This document shows, one piece after another, positions 43,558 to 55,409 of a stretch of DNA of 64,000 nucleotides. Source of the stretch: Xanthoparmelia taractica (Eukaryota > Ascomycota > Lecanoromycetes > Lecanorales > Parmeliaceae); NCBI GenBank assembly GCA_033085395.1, contig MU853195.1:62001-126000 (forward strand). The letters run 5' to 3'. The notes beneath the pieces are model-generated. The model saw only the letters and a list, made by a program, of their open reading frames with translations, searched no databases and had not been told where the DNA came from. Position 1 is the first letter of the stretch; every line of letters begins with the position of its first letter. The translations under genes and the position numbers were made by a program.

Positions 43558-46507
43558 ATGTCCCAGTCACTACGCGACCCGCAATCCGGGTCACAGCCTG
43601 ATCACGACACATACATTCAGGATTTTCTGAAGTGGTCCCAATCTCCCCATACTTTTCGCATAGGCTGTGGCGGGTTTGAGAACGAGGAGGAACGTAAATA
43701 TATACCATTGAAGAAGCTCAGGGAAAGATTGAACCGACGAAGGGTGGAGGACCTACTGGGAGCTTTGTTCGACAATGGAGAGAGATTAGCACCTGATGTG
43801 GACGTCATTATAAGTCACTACCTACGACCATTTGCGATACTGTTGGGCACTGGGGAAGGACGCATGATTTACCAATTCGTGCATCACAAGACTCTTGAGG
43901 ATGATCGACTACCACTTCTTCAAAAGCCATCTGAATTTCCATCATCCACGCGGGGCGATATCTGGGCAGCTTTCCGCCAGGAACAATGGGCGTTCTGCGC
44001 CCTGACACTTGAATACAGCATGGGCCTCCGCATTGGGCCAGACGAGATCCTTCCTATCAATCACAAAGAAAAAATTGCTGAGGGTGGCAGCTCTGTTACA
44101 TATACAATCGTTGTCGACAAGGATTATGACAAGCTGGTCCCACCGGAGCATGCGGTAGGATGAACGTTCTTTCCAATACAATGTACATTCCTGACGGACA
44201 GTAGGACTCTGATCTCCAGCATCAGAACACCTACGTATTAAAAACCTATCAAACCGCAGACGCCGAAACGTACTACCACACCGAGCGAGACGCCTTCAGA
44301 AGGCTCAAGGACGATGGAATGCCCCCTCCGAATATAATTGGCTTCTATGGCGGCTTTGTTTGTCAGGGGACGTACAACCTCATTCTGGAGTATGCAGATT
44401 TCGGAAATCTTGACGACTACATGGAGCAAACACCACCTCCTTCGACTACGCAAGAGAAAGTGATCTTTTGGGATAACTTCTTGGCTGTGATCAACGGCTT
44501 GGTTAAGATCCACGGCGAAGGTGAAGACAACCCTGATGTATTCCAAATCTTACTTGGGTATGTGATGTGCGTATTCAACCCGGTTCAAGGCTTATGCGTT
44601 CAGTTGGCACCAGGATGTGAACCCGTACAACATTCTTGTGAAGAGTCGTGGGGCTGGAAAATATGACTGTGAATTCAAACTCGCCGATCTTGGTTTGAGC
44701 CATTTCGAAAAGCATATCTCCTTCTTCCGCAACGTTTCCACCCAAGAAAATTTTGGCACCTCAGCATATGGTACTCATTGTCCCGGGCTGTCGCGAAGAT
44801 CTTGACTCTGCTAATCTCATTTTAGCCGCCCCAGAAGCTCGGAGATACGACGAGAAGCTACAGAAATGCAACCTTAAGATCAAACAGAACGTCGATATTT
44901 GGTCCTTAAGTTGTGTCTTCAGCGAGGTGGCCACATGGGTCAATAAAGGGTGGGATCAGCTCGCCGAATACCGAAATCGCCGGATACAGGAGATGGAACT
45001 GAAGAATGGCAAGAGGGAAGACTGCTTTCATGATGGATTCGTTATTTTGACTGCAGTCGAACAGTCTCACGACGACATAATCGCTAGCCACCGTGCAAAT
45101 GATCCCATCACTTCCGAGGTTGTAGACAATTTGATTCGTGACATGCTACTTTTTAAAGAAGCGCAGCGGCCGACAGCATCTCATGTGTACCACAAGTCAA
45201 GACGAATTATCGAGGAAGCTAAAGCGAAGATAAGACGTGCTGAGAGTCCAGCTTTCGCTGCCACAATTAGCGTTCCTCCGTGGCCAATCGATACGAAGAG
45301 CCCGCCACTTAAGGACCCTCCCAACCTGCCACCTAATCACGAACGACACAGGTCTGCTGAATCAGCACTTGTTCAGAGGCCATATACTGGTCCAAACCCA
45401 TGGGTCCCGGAACGCTCGCCAAGCCCTGAAGACAACGGTCGAGTAACCGGTAACTCATCGGGGGGCAGCCGGCAGTCTCATCAGATTCCGAGAACGCCAG
45501 GTCTTGGTCCCGCAGCCCTCGAAAACCGGAAGGTTGAAACGCAACTTCCCGAAATGTCAGTCGAGGAAGGTCTTAGCCTGAAAAGGCTCGGACGCCGATT
45601 CCCACGCGAAGACCTCTTCATGGAGCTTAAGGCACGGGATCATGTAAGCGAAGGCCAACTCTCCACGTAAGGGCGTGCTAACTCTTAAGGTTAGGCATTT
45701 CTTGTTGACAATGCCGAATCCATGAAACCTTATCGCGACGAGGTTAAGATGGTACTTAAGTTATTGTGGGCCATGGTATCAAAACATGATCCCGATGGTG
45801 CTGACCTGTATATCACCACGGATATGAAGGCACTGAAGCCGAGAACCGATTTTCGAGTGTTGCAAGAGCTGGACAGCAGACCCGCCAAGGATTCCCCCGA
45901 TATGAGACACTGCTTTGCTCAGATCATCGAGAAATATCAAAATCGATTTGGGACAAGGAATTACACGTCCAGATTGTTTCATTGGAAGGATACCCCAGCA
46001 AAGGGTCCTCGGAAGTTGAGTCTTTATGTACTCACCAATGGGGTGTGGCAAACAAAAACAGACCTTCGACAAGTGATCCGAACCCTGGTCGACCATTTGA
46101 TTCAGCACAAACTTACTAACAAACAAATTGGCATACAGTTCATCCGATTCGGTAATGATGAAAGAGGAATGCAGCGACTTGAAAGGCTAGACTCGGGCCT
46201 TAATCTTGACCTGTATGTGCTTACTACCATTTCCTCCGCACCATTCGCGGGCCTATAATTCACCTGGACACGTTCTGGAGTGCTGTTAATTGTTAAGAGG
46301 GTTACTGATAGCACTCGCAGGGACATAATTGACACCACCCCTGCGAACGGCAGCGTTTGGAAGATGTTGCTTGGCGCCGTCAATGATACATTTGACGATG
46401 ATCCCAATGACGAAGAGAATGAGGATGAAAATGAAATGCCCCATGGGTATCGAAACAATAATGCCACGCTCGTTGGAAAAGGAAAGCCCAAAGACCTTCG
46501 GGGCTGA
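43558..46507 (+). CDS. Protein kinase fused to a vWA-like domain
   Basis: Six exons (43558-44154, 44205-44557, 44604-44770, 44826-45643, 45695-46212, 46321-46507) join to 879 aa. Residues 1-185 are an N-terminal helical region. The kinase domain (about 187-480) has a glycine loop (IAEGGSSVTYTIVV), the ATP Lys in NTYVLKTY, a catalytic loop HQDVNPYN, the DLG of LADLGLSHF, and APE. The catalytic-loop Lys (usual D-x-K-x2-N) is Asn, so activity may be altered. A Pro/Ser-rich linker (480-640) follows. From 646 a vWA-like fold begins AFLVDNAESMKPYRDEV with a partial MIDAS (D-x-A-x-S); it carries IGIQFIRFGND and LDIIDTTPANG. Such kinase-vWA proteins occur in Pezizomycotina; the role is unknown. Confidence 0.85.
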
Positions 46508-48615
46508 TTAACGCGTCGACTCAAGACCACGACACACAACAGTACAAATGCGATTACACTCGCAACAATATACTAAAATTCTCTAGACCCCACCACCATA
46601 TTCAAGTTCAATTTCGCAGATTGGACTTCTTGATATGAAAACTTTTCAATTGGACACAAGTGGCCATGCATATCCGCTTCTCAGTTATTTGGAATACAAC
46701 CAGGCTCAAGAGCCAAAGGGAGCCGACCTTGTCTACCTCAGCCCCAGACTGGATTTTTTCTAGATACCCATAGACTAGGGCGGTATGAATCGGCACATGG
46801 ATCTATTGGCATCTTTCTAGACTTTTGATCTGGGGACTGAGGGATTTTTGGAGATGCGATAAAGGATTTTGTGCAAGCAAGTATGGAATTGCGAGGAGTT
46901 CTGGGCCTGGGAAAGGAATCTGGAATTGTCGGCCTCTTGAGCGTGTACTTTCAATGTGCTCTGCAATGAGTCTTTTGCAAGAAGGGGCTGATGCATAGAA
47001 GGTTGCACCAATGAAGAATGATTGCTTTGGGATAGATGGTTTAAATGAGCCTTGGTTGTCAGATACCTTACTTAGCGCTGAGATGTATAAGTGTCTTGAT
47101 ACATACAAATAAAACTTAATTGGCTTCAGGAAGCTGTGCCCAAACAAACATAAGAACGTCCATGACCCTCTAGATTATAGCAAGACGCCTCTCACTTCAT
47201 ATATCCCCGAAATCAACGGCCCTTACCACGCAATTCAACCCTTTCCTTTTCTTTCAGAGTACAAACAATCAATCAAAGTGAGCCGCTGTACTATAACCTC
47301 ACCTCCCCTCTCCCCCCTAACCCCCCACCCCAAAGACTTTCCAAGTCTACCTACTCTCGACACTTTCCCGTTTCACAATAGCTCTCTCCCCCTATACAAT
47401 ACTACAACGTCCGCTGGCTTTTATCTCGAAAAAAAAAACCCCCGCACAAGAATATCTCGCCTGAACACATGTGATCGTCTTTGCGAAAATACCTAGTCTC
47501 GGAATTTGTCGTTGTTGATTGGGCGTTTTTTTTTTTTGGCCGTTTGGCATACTCGATAAACAGGTGGATGTGAGATCTGCCCATGCTTGCGGAACCCCGT
47601 GTCATGAGAGCCGTTGGTGATCCTGTCCTGTAGTTCCTGTCCTCCAGGGTCTGTTGTCGGCAGCAGCCAGGCGGGAAGATGACTGATAGTGAGCGCCGAA
47701 TGCTCATTATACTTGTTTGGGGGTCGTCGTAGGGCGCTGCACTACATGGTGCACAAAAGACATTTTGCATCATTCCGAGAATGTGAAACATTGGAAACGG
47801 CATTGTTGGATTTTTGAGAGCGACGTTATGAGTGTTCAAAAGACAGACGTGGAAAATGCATTGATGTGTGAGTCCTTTGAGTAAAGGTTCCGCAATAGAT
47901 GAGTTCGTCAAGAAGGGCAGCTGTTAAGCATATTGTTAGGAGCGGTCAGGGCAGGGAGTGGAGAATTTGGGGAACTATCCTTGTATATGGGCTATGAATT
48001 ATCTTTGTACTTGGATTCAGATAGTGAGTGCTTCACTGGTGCCTCCAGTGATTTGTGGTTGATGACTAGGAATTCCTATATGGTGTCTGGTCACTGCAAG
48101 CGGGGGAACAGATATTTGAAGGAGCTTTGGTTTCAGCACATGAGAGAGAAAGGGTCTTGGGTGAGTGAGATAAGGGACGATGAAGGACAATCCAAGACGT
48201 GTGAGGGTTGGGAGGTATGGGGGATGCTTTCCGTATGAACAGCATATCGCGTACACGTCAATGTCCGCTTAATCAGTTGACTGTCCAGGGGCTTTCGTCC
48301 TCCGGTCACTCTAAGAAGCAAGTCCTAGGGTCGTTATCCCATCGTCTGATACGGTGGGATGCAAAAAGTATTACTGGTCTTCGGGGTTTGTCACAATCAC
48401 GATAGGGTTTCAATGATAGATCTACAAGCCTAGCTTTCCAATGAGCCGAGCCGACGGACTCAGCCGGGTCGACGGGTCCATGACAGTAGAGAGATAGATG
48501 ATAGGGAGCCCTTAGCGTGATCAGGACACCTGACTCGGTAGAAATATTATGATTAGCTACATCGTTACTCTATAAGCTTTTTCCTTGGGGCCACTTCTCG
48601 CAGTTTTGTATGAGA
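46508..48615. other. Gene-free stretch of 2.1 kb with a CT-rich island
   Basis: No gene is supported. A pyrimidine-rich block at about 47230-47400 (CCCCTCTCCCCCCTAACCCCC-like) looks like a promoter but no coding exon follows on +. A T11 run lies near 47526. A 169-codon minus frame at 47402-47911 lacks an ATG start and any motif. Confidence 0.45.
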
Positions 48616-50398
48616 TCATTCTTCGAAACGCTGCCGACCAAGATCCGTCCTGCTCAGCTCGAGATCGTCCGTGAAGAGGGAAGTTATTAAGCCCAGAGCC
48701 CCAAGCCCTGTCATTGTGTGAAAGGTTATTCTAAAAGATTTCAGGTAAATTTTCAAGACCGGCTCGAGGATGTCAGGGGAGACGTCCAGCTTCCTCAACT
48801 CCGGGATGAAGGCAATGGCATCGTCTGCGTTGTTTAGCGGGGTCAGGGGACCTGTAAGCTTGCCAATAGAGGAGATGGATGCAGAGAAGACGGTGCTAAA
48901 TATTGTCGACGCAACAGTGTTGGAAATGCTGCAGCACCTGTGTTGTAGCTACCCCGCAGTGACTATCGTGAACACCAATATGGTGGCAAATAGGGGTATA
49001 AGTAGCCCACTCAGCTCCCTCCTAGATAGTTAATCAATCAATCCTCCATCCATTCCAACAAACAGCGAGTCCCACGAGGCCTCCGAACAGGCGAAAAGTC
49101 AGCAGCTGTCCGATCGCTAGGCTCGTATCGTCAACGTTCTCTACGCTCGATTGCATAGGAAGGAGAAGATGTCGGAGTAAGACAACTCCTACTCCCCAGA
49201 GGATTGGAAGACCAAAGCGCATAGGTGGCGACGACTCCTGATCCAACAGATCCAGTAAGCCAGTCCCCAGCGTTAGAACGGTCCAGGCAGCCCGTATAAC
49301 CCATCGATACCCACCCCCAACTACTGCAACCGCCATCATCGAGCCAGCCGCAACTGCAACACTGGTGACGCTGGTGGGCAGTAGAGAAACCGCCGATCCA
49401 ATTACGGTTTCGAGCTCCAAGGCCTGGTAAAATAAGGGTAGGTACTGTAGAATCGAGAACATTATCATCCCATGGGTGAAACCCCCCGCTATCGTCATGT
49501 TTGCGGTCTTGGAGCGGAAGAGGCGATGAGGAACAATAGGTGCCGCAGGATACGCTTCGTATATCGCAAATATGACAAGCACCACGACACCTAGGAGCAT
49601 CGGAAGGAGAGTCCGCCACGAGTCCCACGGATATAAGGAGCCGGCCCAACTCAAAGGTAGAACAAAGATGGTGATACCGATTACAGACAGGATCATACCT
49701 ATCCCATCCAGCCGCTTCAGGCTGGCGGTGAGTGACGCATCGAGCTGGACTGATTGTAAGCGAAGGAAGAAGACCACCAGCCTGGGTCCAGGGGGGCAGG
49801 CGAATCCCAGCAACGGCAAGTTCACCCACCCAATCCACCTCCAGCTAACAAAAGTACTGAAAAGGGCGCTAATTGATGGTCCCAAGATATTGCCGACGGA
49901 AATGGGCAGCGCCATCAAGCCAAGGTAGAATGAGCGTTCTTGTAGCGTCGTCATATCTGCCAGGATGATTTCGGCAAGAACGTCAAGGCCTCCTCCACCC
50001 AGACCTTGAAGTACTCGGCCAAGAATAATGATGTCCATGTTTTGGGCGAGGGCGAAAACCAGGGAGCCTACGGCGAGGAGTACCATTGAGACGTAAAGAG
50101 GGGGCTTTCGGCCAAAGACCTGAGAAACTGCGGCCCAGAGTGGTTGCGTAATAACGACAAATAGGTTATATGAGATGCTCGCCCAGAAGGACTCCAGGCT
50201 CGTGCCATGTAGTTCCTTCGCTATAATCTAATAGTGTCAATCCGAGTCAGCAAGATCTACTTAGATGTTGGGGGCGGTTTGGTCAAAACAAGGGGAAGGA
50301 CTCACAGGGAGGGCAACACCAAGAGCTGTTGCGTCGAGCTGGAAGACAAAAACAGCGGTGCCGAGGCCTACGAAAGCCAGGTTAGAGGCCCGTGACTT
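48616..50398 (-). pseudogene. Truncated MFS transporter (DHA2-like drug:H+ antiporter)
   Basis: Pieces of a 14-helix MFS exporter of the kind found in secondary-metabolite clusters. A first segment (50398-50306) starts at helix 1 (GLGTAVFVFQLDATALG) with no cytosolic N-terminus or start codon. After an intron (50305-50228), a long frame (50227 to about 49034) has GRVLQGLGGGGLDVL and SWRWIGWVNLPLL. The C-terminal part (SISSIGKLTGPLTP, MTGLGALGLITSLF, GRQRFEE) ends at 48616. Between FRLFGGLVGLAV and the C-terminal part, no GT-AG pair gives a consistent phase, so it is probably broken there too. It stands head to head with the PKS remnant; both lack their 5' parts. Confidence 0.75.
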
Positions 50399-50439
50399 CT
50401 GTAGTTAGGTCACGCCAAAGCCCTGGCAGGACCTCCCTA

Positions 50440-53400
50440 CAAAAGCCGGGTGAGGCAGAACATGAGACGGGGTGGAGAGGCTTGAAATCGCCTGTCCGGT
50501 CCCGGGAGGCCGTCACGGCTATCTTGGACCACGACATCGGAAAGAATGCCGTCTTCCTTGAATTTGGGCCCACGCAGCTCTCGCGGGACCACTGAGACAG
50601 ATCTTCACGCAGGCTTCTTCTTCTGTTCCTTACGTCTCAACCATGACCCGCAGTCAGAATTGTACAAGTTCACTCCTAACTGCTGTTGGAAAGCTCCATT
50701 CGCTCAATGTCCCCATCAATCTTAAGGCACTGTTCCCCATTGGGTCTTGCCTTCCGGATCTCCCCAGATACCCGTGGAACCATGAAGATAGCTACTGGTA
50801 CGAATCGCGTCTCAGCAAAGAGTGGCGTCAACGCAAATACCCTTACCACGATCTCTTGGGCGTCAAGTTGCCTGGGAGCACCGATCTCGAGGCTGTGTGG
50901 CGCAATATGTTCCACCTTACAAGGCTTACAAACGTCCCGTGGGTCCGTGACCACAAGATCGGAGAAAATATCGTCTTCCCTTTCGCTGGCTACATTGCCA
51001 TGGCAGGCGAGGCAGTAAGGCAGATGACTGACATTGACGACGGGTTCAGCGTTCGAAGCATCATTGTCAGCACGTCTCTAGTTCTGACCGAAGGGAAGCC
51101 GACAGAAATGATGGCCGCGTTCCGGCCGCACCGCTTGACGAATTCCCTCAATAGTTCTTGGTGGGAATTCACCATTACCTCCCACAACGGCCACGCCTGG
51201 ACCAAGCACTGTACAGGCGAAGTTTCTGCGCTTTCGTCGAGCCCAGTGCCGGGTCAGGATCCTAGTGTTCTTCCACGAAAGATCAATGCTAAAAAGTGGT
51301 ATGACAATATGTGCAAAGGCGGCTTGGACCTGGGTCCATCTTTCCAGACGCTAGACACTATCGAGTCTTCAACTAAGTTGGATAACCGGGCAATGGGGAA
51401 GGTTATCTGTTTCTATGAGTGTGAGAAGGCTACTTATACCCCTATTTAACACTCATGCGGGGTAGTCTTTCAACACAGTGCTGCAGCAATTCCAACACTT
51501 CCAAATGGGTTAATTACGTGTTCGGAGTCCAACCGACTTTATCGCGCACTACCGACGGGCAAGCCGAGGAGCCCTACATTGGGGCCGAAGGGTGGAAGTC
51601 GCGCATGGTTCTGGATGCGGAAGAGCCTCACCAGCTCACGGTCACCATGGTCGCAAGACACGCCTCGTTCACAGAGGTCGCCATGAAACGTGTCACCGTT
51701 CTTCACGAGGTGCTCGGAGCCGTTGCAAAGCAAATACCGGGCTAGCTCGAAAACGAGGGTTTTCAAGTGATCAAGTGCAAGTTTGACGATGTCTCATCAG
51801 CAGGACAAGATGTTATTTCCCTTTTGGACGCAGAAAAGCCTTTCTTCGAGACAATTGACGAACCACGCTTTTAATCGTTTAAGGCCTTCCTCCATAGCCT
51901 CCACGATTGGGGAGTTCTCTGGCTCACCCATCTCTCCGAAATAGGCTGTCGCCATCCCGGATACGCTCAAGTCCTTGGTCTCGCCAGACTTATCCGCTCC
52001 GAGATGCTGGCCGACTTCGCGATCTGCCAGGTCGAAAAACTTGACAGCCCCGAGTCCATCGACAATGTCCTCCGTGTCCTCTCCAAGTTTCTGAATCCGG
52101 ACTTTGAGTGGGCCATTTGGAACGGCCGGATCCAGGTCGGACGCTTCCACTTATTCGCGCTGCCCGATGAGCTCTTGGTGTCAGAGCCGGATGAGAAGGC
52201 CATCCTGGATGTTCGTTCATCGGGGCGTATCAATAGCCTGCACTGGGTGCGATAAGCACGAGAGGACCTCAAGGATAACGAAGTTGAGGTCCAGGTGCAT
52301 TCTGCCGGTTTGAACTTCAAGGTAAGTCGACTTCAATCCAGGTTAGCCCGCTTTTGCTGTCTGGTGTTCCCCTAGTGACTTGCTCCGCTACTAACTTGAT
52401 ATATCTAGGATATTCTCGTCGCATTGGGCATTGTTGAACTTTTTATTCGTCAATTCGGGCTCGAAGCCGCTGGTATCATTACTCGTGCAGGAGTAGACGT
52501 CAACCCGGATGAACTCAAGATCGGTGCTCGGGTGTTCTGCTTGAAGAAGTAAGCCTATTCGACCGACATCACTACCCCAACCGTTTTTTGTACCCGGATC
52601 CCTGATGATCTCAGTTTCGACGAGGCAGCGTCGATGCTTATGCCGTATGTCACAGCGATCCACTCATTGGTAAATGTCGGACGTCTTGTCAAGGGTCAGG
52701 GAAGTGGGACAAAGGCCTCAATGTTCTCCCACCGTACGTGCCTATGCTGAACAATCCGTGCTACTTTCATAGTCCGTCCTGATACACAGCGCATGCGGTA
52801 GAGTCGGCCTGGCAGCTATCCAGATTTCCCAGATGCTGAAGGCAGAAGTCTACGCCACGGTCGGCAACGACGAGAAGGTCCAGTTCTTGATGGACAACTT
52901 CCACATCCCGAGAAATCGAATCTTCAACTCGCGAGACAAGTCATTTGTGGATGGCGTTATGCGTGAAACAGGAGGCTGGGGTGTGGACATTATCCTCAAT
53001 TCCCTCGCTGGCGAACTCTTGCACGCCACATGGAACTGTGTCGCCGAGTTCGGGGTTTTAGTCGAGATCGGAAAACGAGACCTGATTGGCGGAGGTAAAC
53101 TCGACATGAAACCCTTCCTGGCTAACCGTAGCTACTGCTGTGTAGATATTGATCAACTTTGGAAGAAGCCGATTCTTTTGAGAAAGTAAGTTCCAAGACC
53201 GAATACCATCGAGGTACATGCATTATCCTGGTCCACATGACTGACAAGAGCAACAATACAGCCTGATTCTGTCCACCTTGGAATATTACGTTAAGAAATA
53301 CACTACACCGGTTCGGCCCACGAAGATATTCCCCGCAGCCAAAACTCAAGATGCATTCCGGTACATGCAAAAGGGCCAACACATCGGTCGGATTGGCATT

Positions 53401-54666
53401 TCGATCCCGCACCCATCGGGAGAGGCTGACTTGGCGTTTGAGACCACTAAGAGAGTTCGAACAATCACCTTTAACGGATCCGCGTCGTACCTCATGGTCG
53501 GCGGTCTCGGAGGTCTTGGCCGCGCCATCTCCACATGGATGGTCGACCACGGCGCCCGCGAGCTGTTGTACCTCTCTCGAAGCGCCGGAGTTGGCTCCAA
53601 AGATGACGCCTTCGTTAGCGAGCTGCAAAGCATGGGCTGTGATGCTAAGCACGTGTGTGGTGACGTCTCGAAGCTTGACGACGTGACAAGGGCCGTCGCG
53701 GCGGCAACGCGTCCCCTGAAAGGCGTCATTCAGATGTCCATGGTGCTCCGCGACCAGAATTTCACAAATATGACGTTCGACGAGTGGACTGCCGCGTCGG
53801 CGCCCAAAGTTCAAGGGACATGGCACCTCCACAATGCCACCGCAGCTGCAAGGGTCGATCTGGACTTCTTTGTGTTGTTTAGCTCGCTGTCGGGCATCAT
53901 TGGGCAGCCGGGCCAAGCGAATTCTGCCAGTGGAAACACCTTCCTGGATGCATTTGCTCAGTACCGTAACAGCTTGGGCCTGGCGGCTTCCGTAGTCGAT
54001 ATCGGAGCCGTCGAAGACATCGGTTTCATATCAGGGAACCAAGGTATGATGAACAAGATGAAGACCAGCGGCTTCAAGGGCGTTTCGGAGCAAGAGCTTC
54101 TGGACGCAATGGCGGTGGCGATGGTGGCTCATTCCCAACCAGCCAAGGAAGCGCTTGCCGTTGCATCAAGGAGTAGCCCTCGCTTCGTCAACTCCAACTC
54201 CTTCGTCCTCGGTCTTGGTTCGACCATTCCACTGAGCAGTCCCAGTAACCGAGCCGTATGGAGGAAGGACCGCCGCATGGCCGCGTATCACAACGTCACC
54301 AGCGATGGCACCGGTGCGGCGACTTCCACCGAGACTCTCAAGTCGTACTTGGCCAGTGCCAAAGCAGACCTTTCTCTTCTCAAGTCGGCGGAGGCACCGA
54401 AGCTCTTTGCCGTCGAAATTGGCAAGAAAATCTTTGATCTGCTGCTCAAGCCCCAGGAGGAGCTCAACACCACCTGGCCATTGGTCGATCTCGGGCTGGA
54501 CTCGTTGGTGGCGCTTGAGCTACGTGCCTGGTGGAAGCAGGTCTTCTCCTTCGACATTACCGTACTGGAAATGCTGGGCATGGGGTCCCTTGATGCGCTT
54601 GGACAGCACGCTGCAGACGAACTACTCAAGATTGCTACCGAGAACAGCGAGAGCAATAAATCTTGA
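50440..54666 (+). pseudogene. Highly reducing polyketide synthase remnant (AT end, DH, ER, KR, ACP)
   Basis: Domains in order: the end of an acyltransferase (LKSPVRSREAVTAILDHDIG), a dehydratase with active-site region WVRDHKIGENIVFPFAGY (about 50935-51000), a structural KR half (ALLDAEK-like, 51750-52250), enoylreductase (SAGLNFK, intron 52322-52408, ALGIVELF...; LIHSACGRVGLAAIQ), ketoreductase (LMVGGLGGLGRAIST near 53490) and ACP (DLGLDSLVALELRAWW near 54487). The ketosynthase, most of the AT and the start are missing, and no C-methyltransferase is seen. Frame is lost near 50575, and in-frame stops lie at 51447, 51872, 52253 and 52550. The frame is intact from about 53262 to 54666. No product can be assembled from it as it stands. 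Confidence 0.88.
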
Positions 54667-55409
54667 TTAATTTCTTCGGTCTGTCCTGATAGCTCATGGC
54701 CATGAGAACATCGCAATTCCAGAAAGCAAGGGTATTGACACCGCGATGAGGGTAGTGGGAGAGATTAATGCAATTGCTTGCAGGTCTTAGATGCATCTTA
54801 AGATTATAGATAGAGATAATGAAATATAGCGTAAGTAAGTGGCTAGTTGATTAGATGTAGGAGGATAAAATTGAAACCCTGAACCATTGAGTGAATGCAA
54901 TGAAGAGATATTGAAAGTTCTCTCTTCGGTGAGATTCTGAAACCAGAGCAGGTGAGTTGCACGTTTTGCCTTTGTTACGGATACACGGAGTTCATTGGAC
55001 TTTCGAATTTTTGCATCGTTGGTCTTTCCTCTATCTTATCTTCACAGGGCTCCTGGTCTAGAGAAAAGTCAATCATTTCAAATACCATGGGGAACATTTC
55101 AGAAACGAGGCAGGCAGGTTCGAAAACTTAACGGTACTTTTTCCGACCGATTCTCCACTATTCCATAGATTTCGTACGCCAGATGAAAGGCTCCCGTTTG
55201 TTGTGGCCTCTGCTTGCTCATCATACAACGTTCTAGCGCTGGAAATATGTTGCCATGCGTGGCGAACATGGCGCTTGATAATTGTAGCCTCGTACGAAGG
55301 TTTTGGATCTCTAATCTGAGAGTGCGTTCTGGCCGTGAAGGAAGGCAGAAACTGCCGAGACTCATGCCTATCTCGGAGGATCCAAGAAGGACTATCGCTC
55401 GAGCTTGAT
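54667..55409. other. Intergenic, convergent 3' ends
   Basis: 743 bp between the PKS remnant and the DUF3176 gene. No gene is recognised. Confidence 0.45.

Noticed and set aside
47402..47911. 169-codon minus-strand frame
   Set aside because: No ATG start, low-complexity 3' end, and no recognisable motif.
49131..49838. 235-codon minus-strand frame in the MFS region
   Set aside because: It is the wrong frame of the MFS remnant, whose true frame shows clear helices and family motifs.
51797..52150. 117-codon minus-strand frame in the PKS region
   Set aside because: Antisense of the PKS structural KR/ER part, which is recognised on the plus strand.
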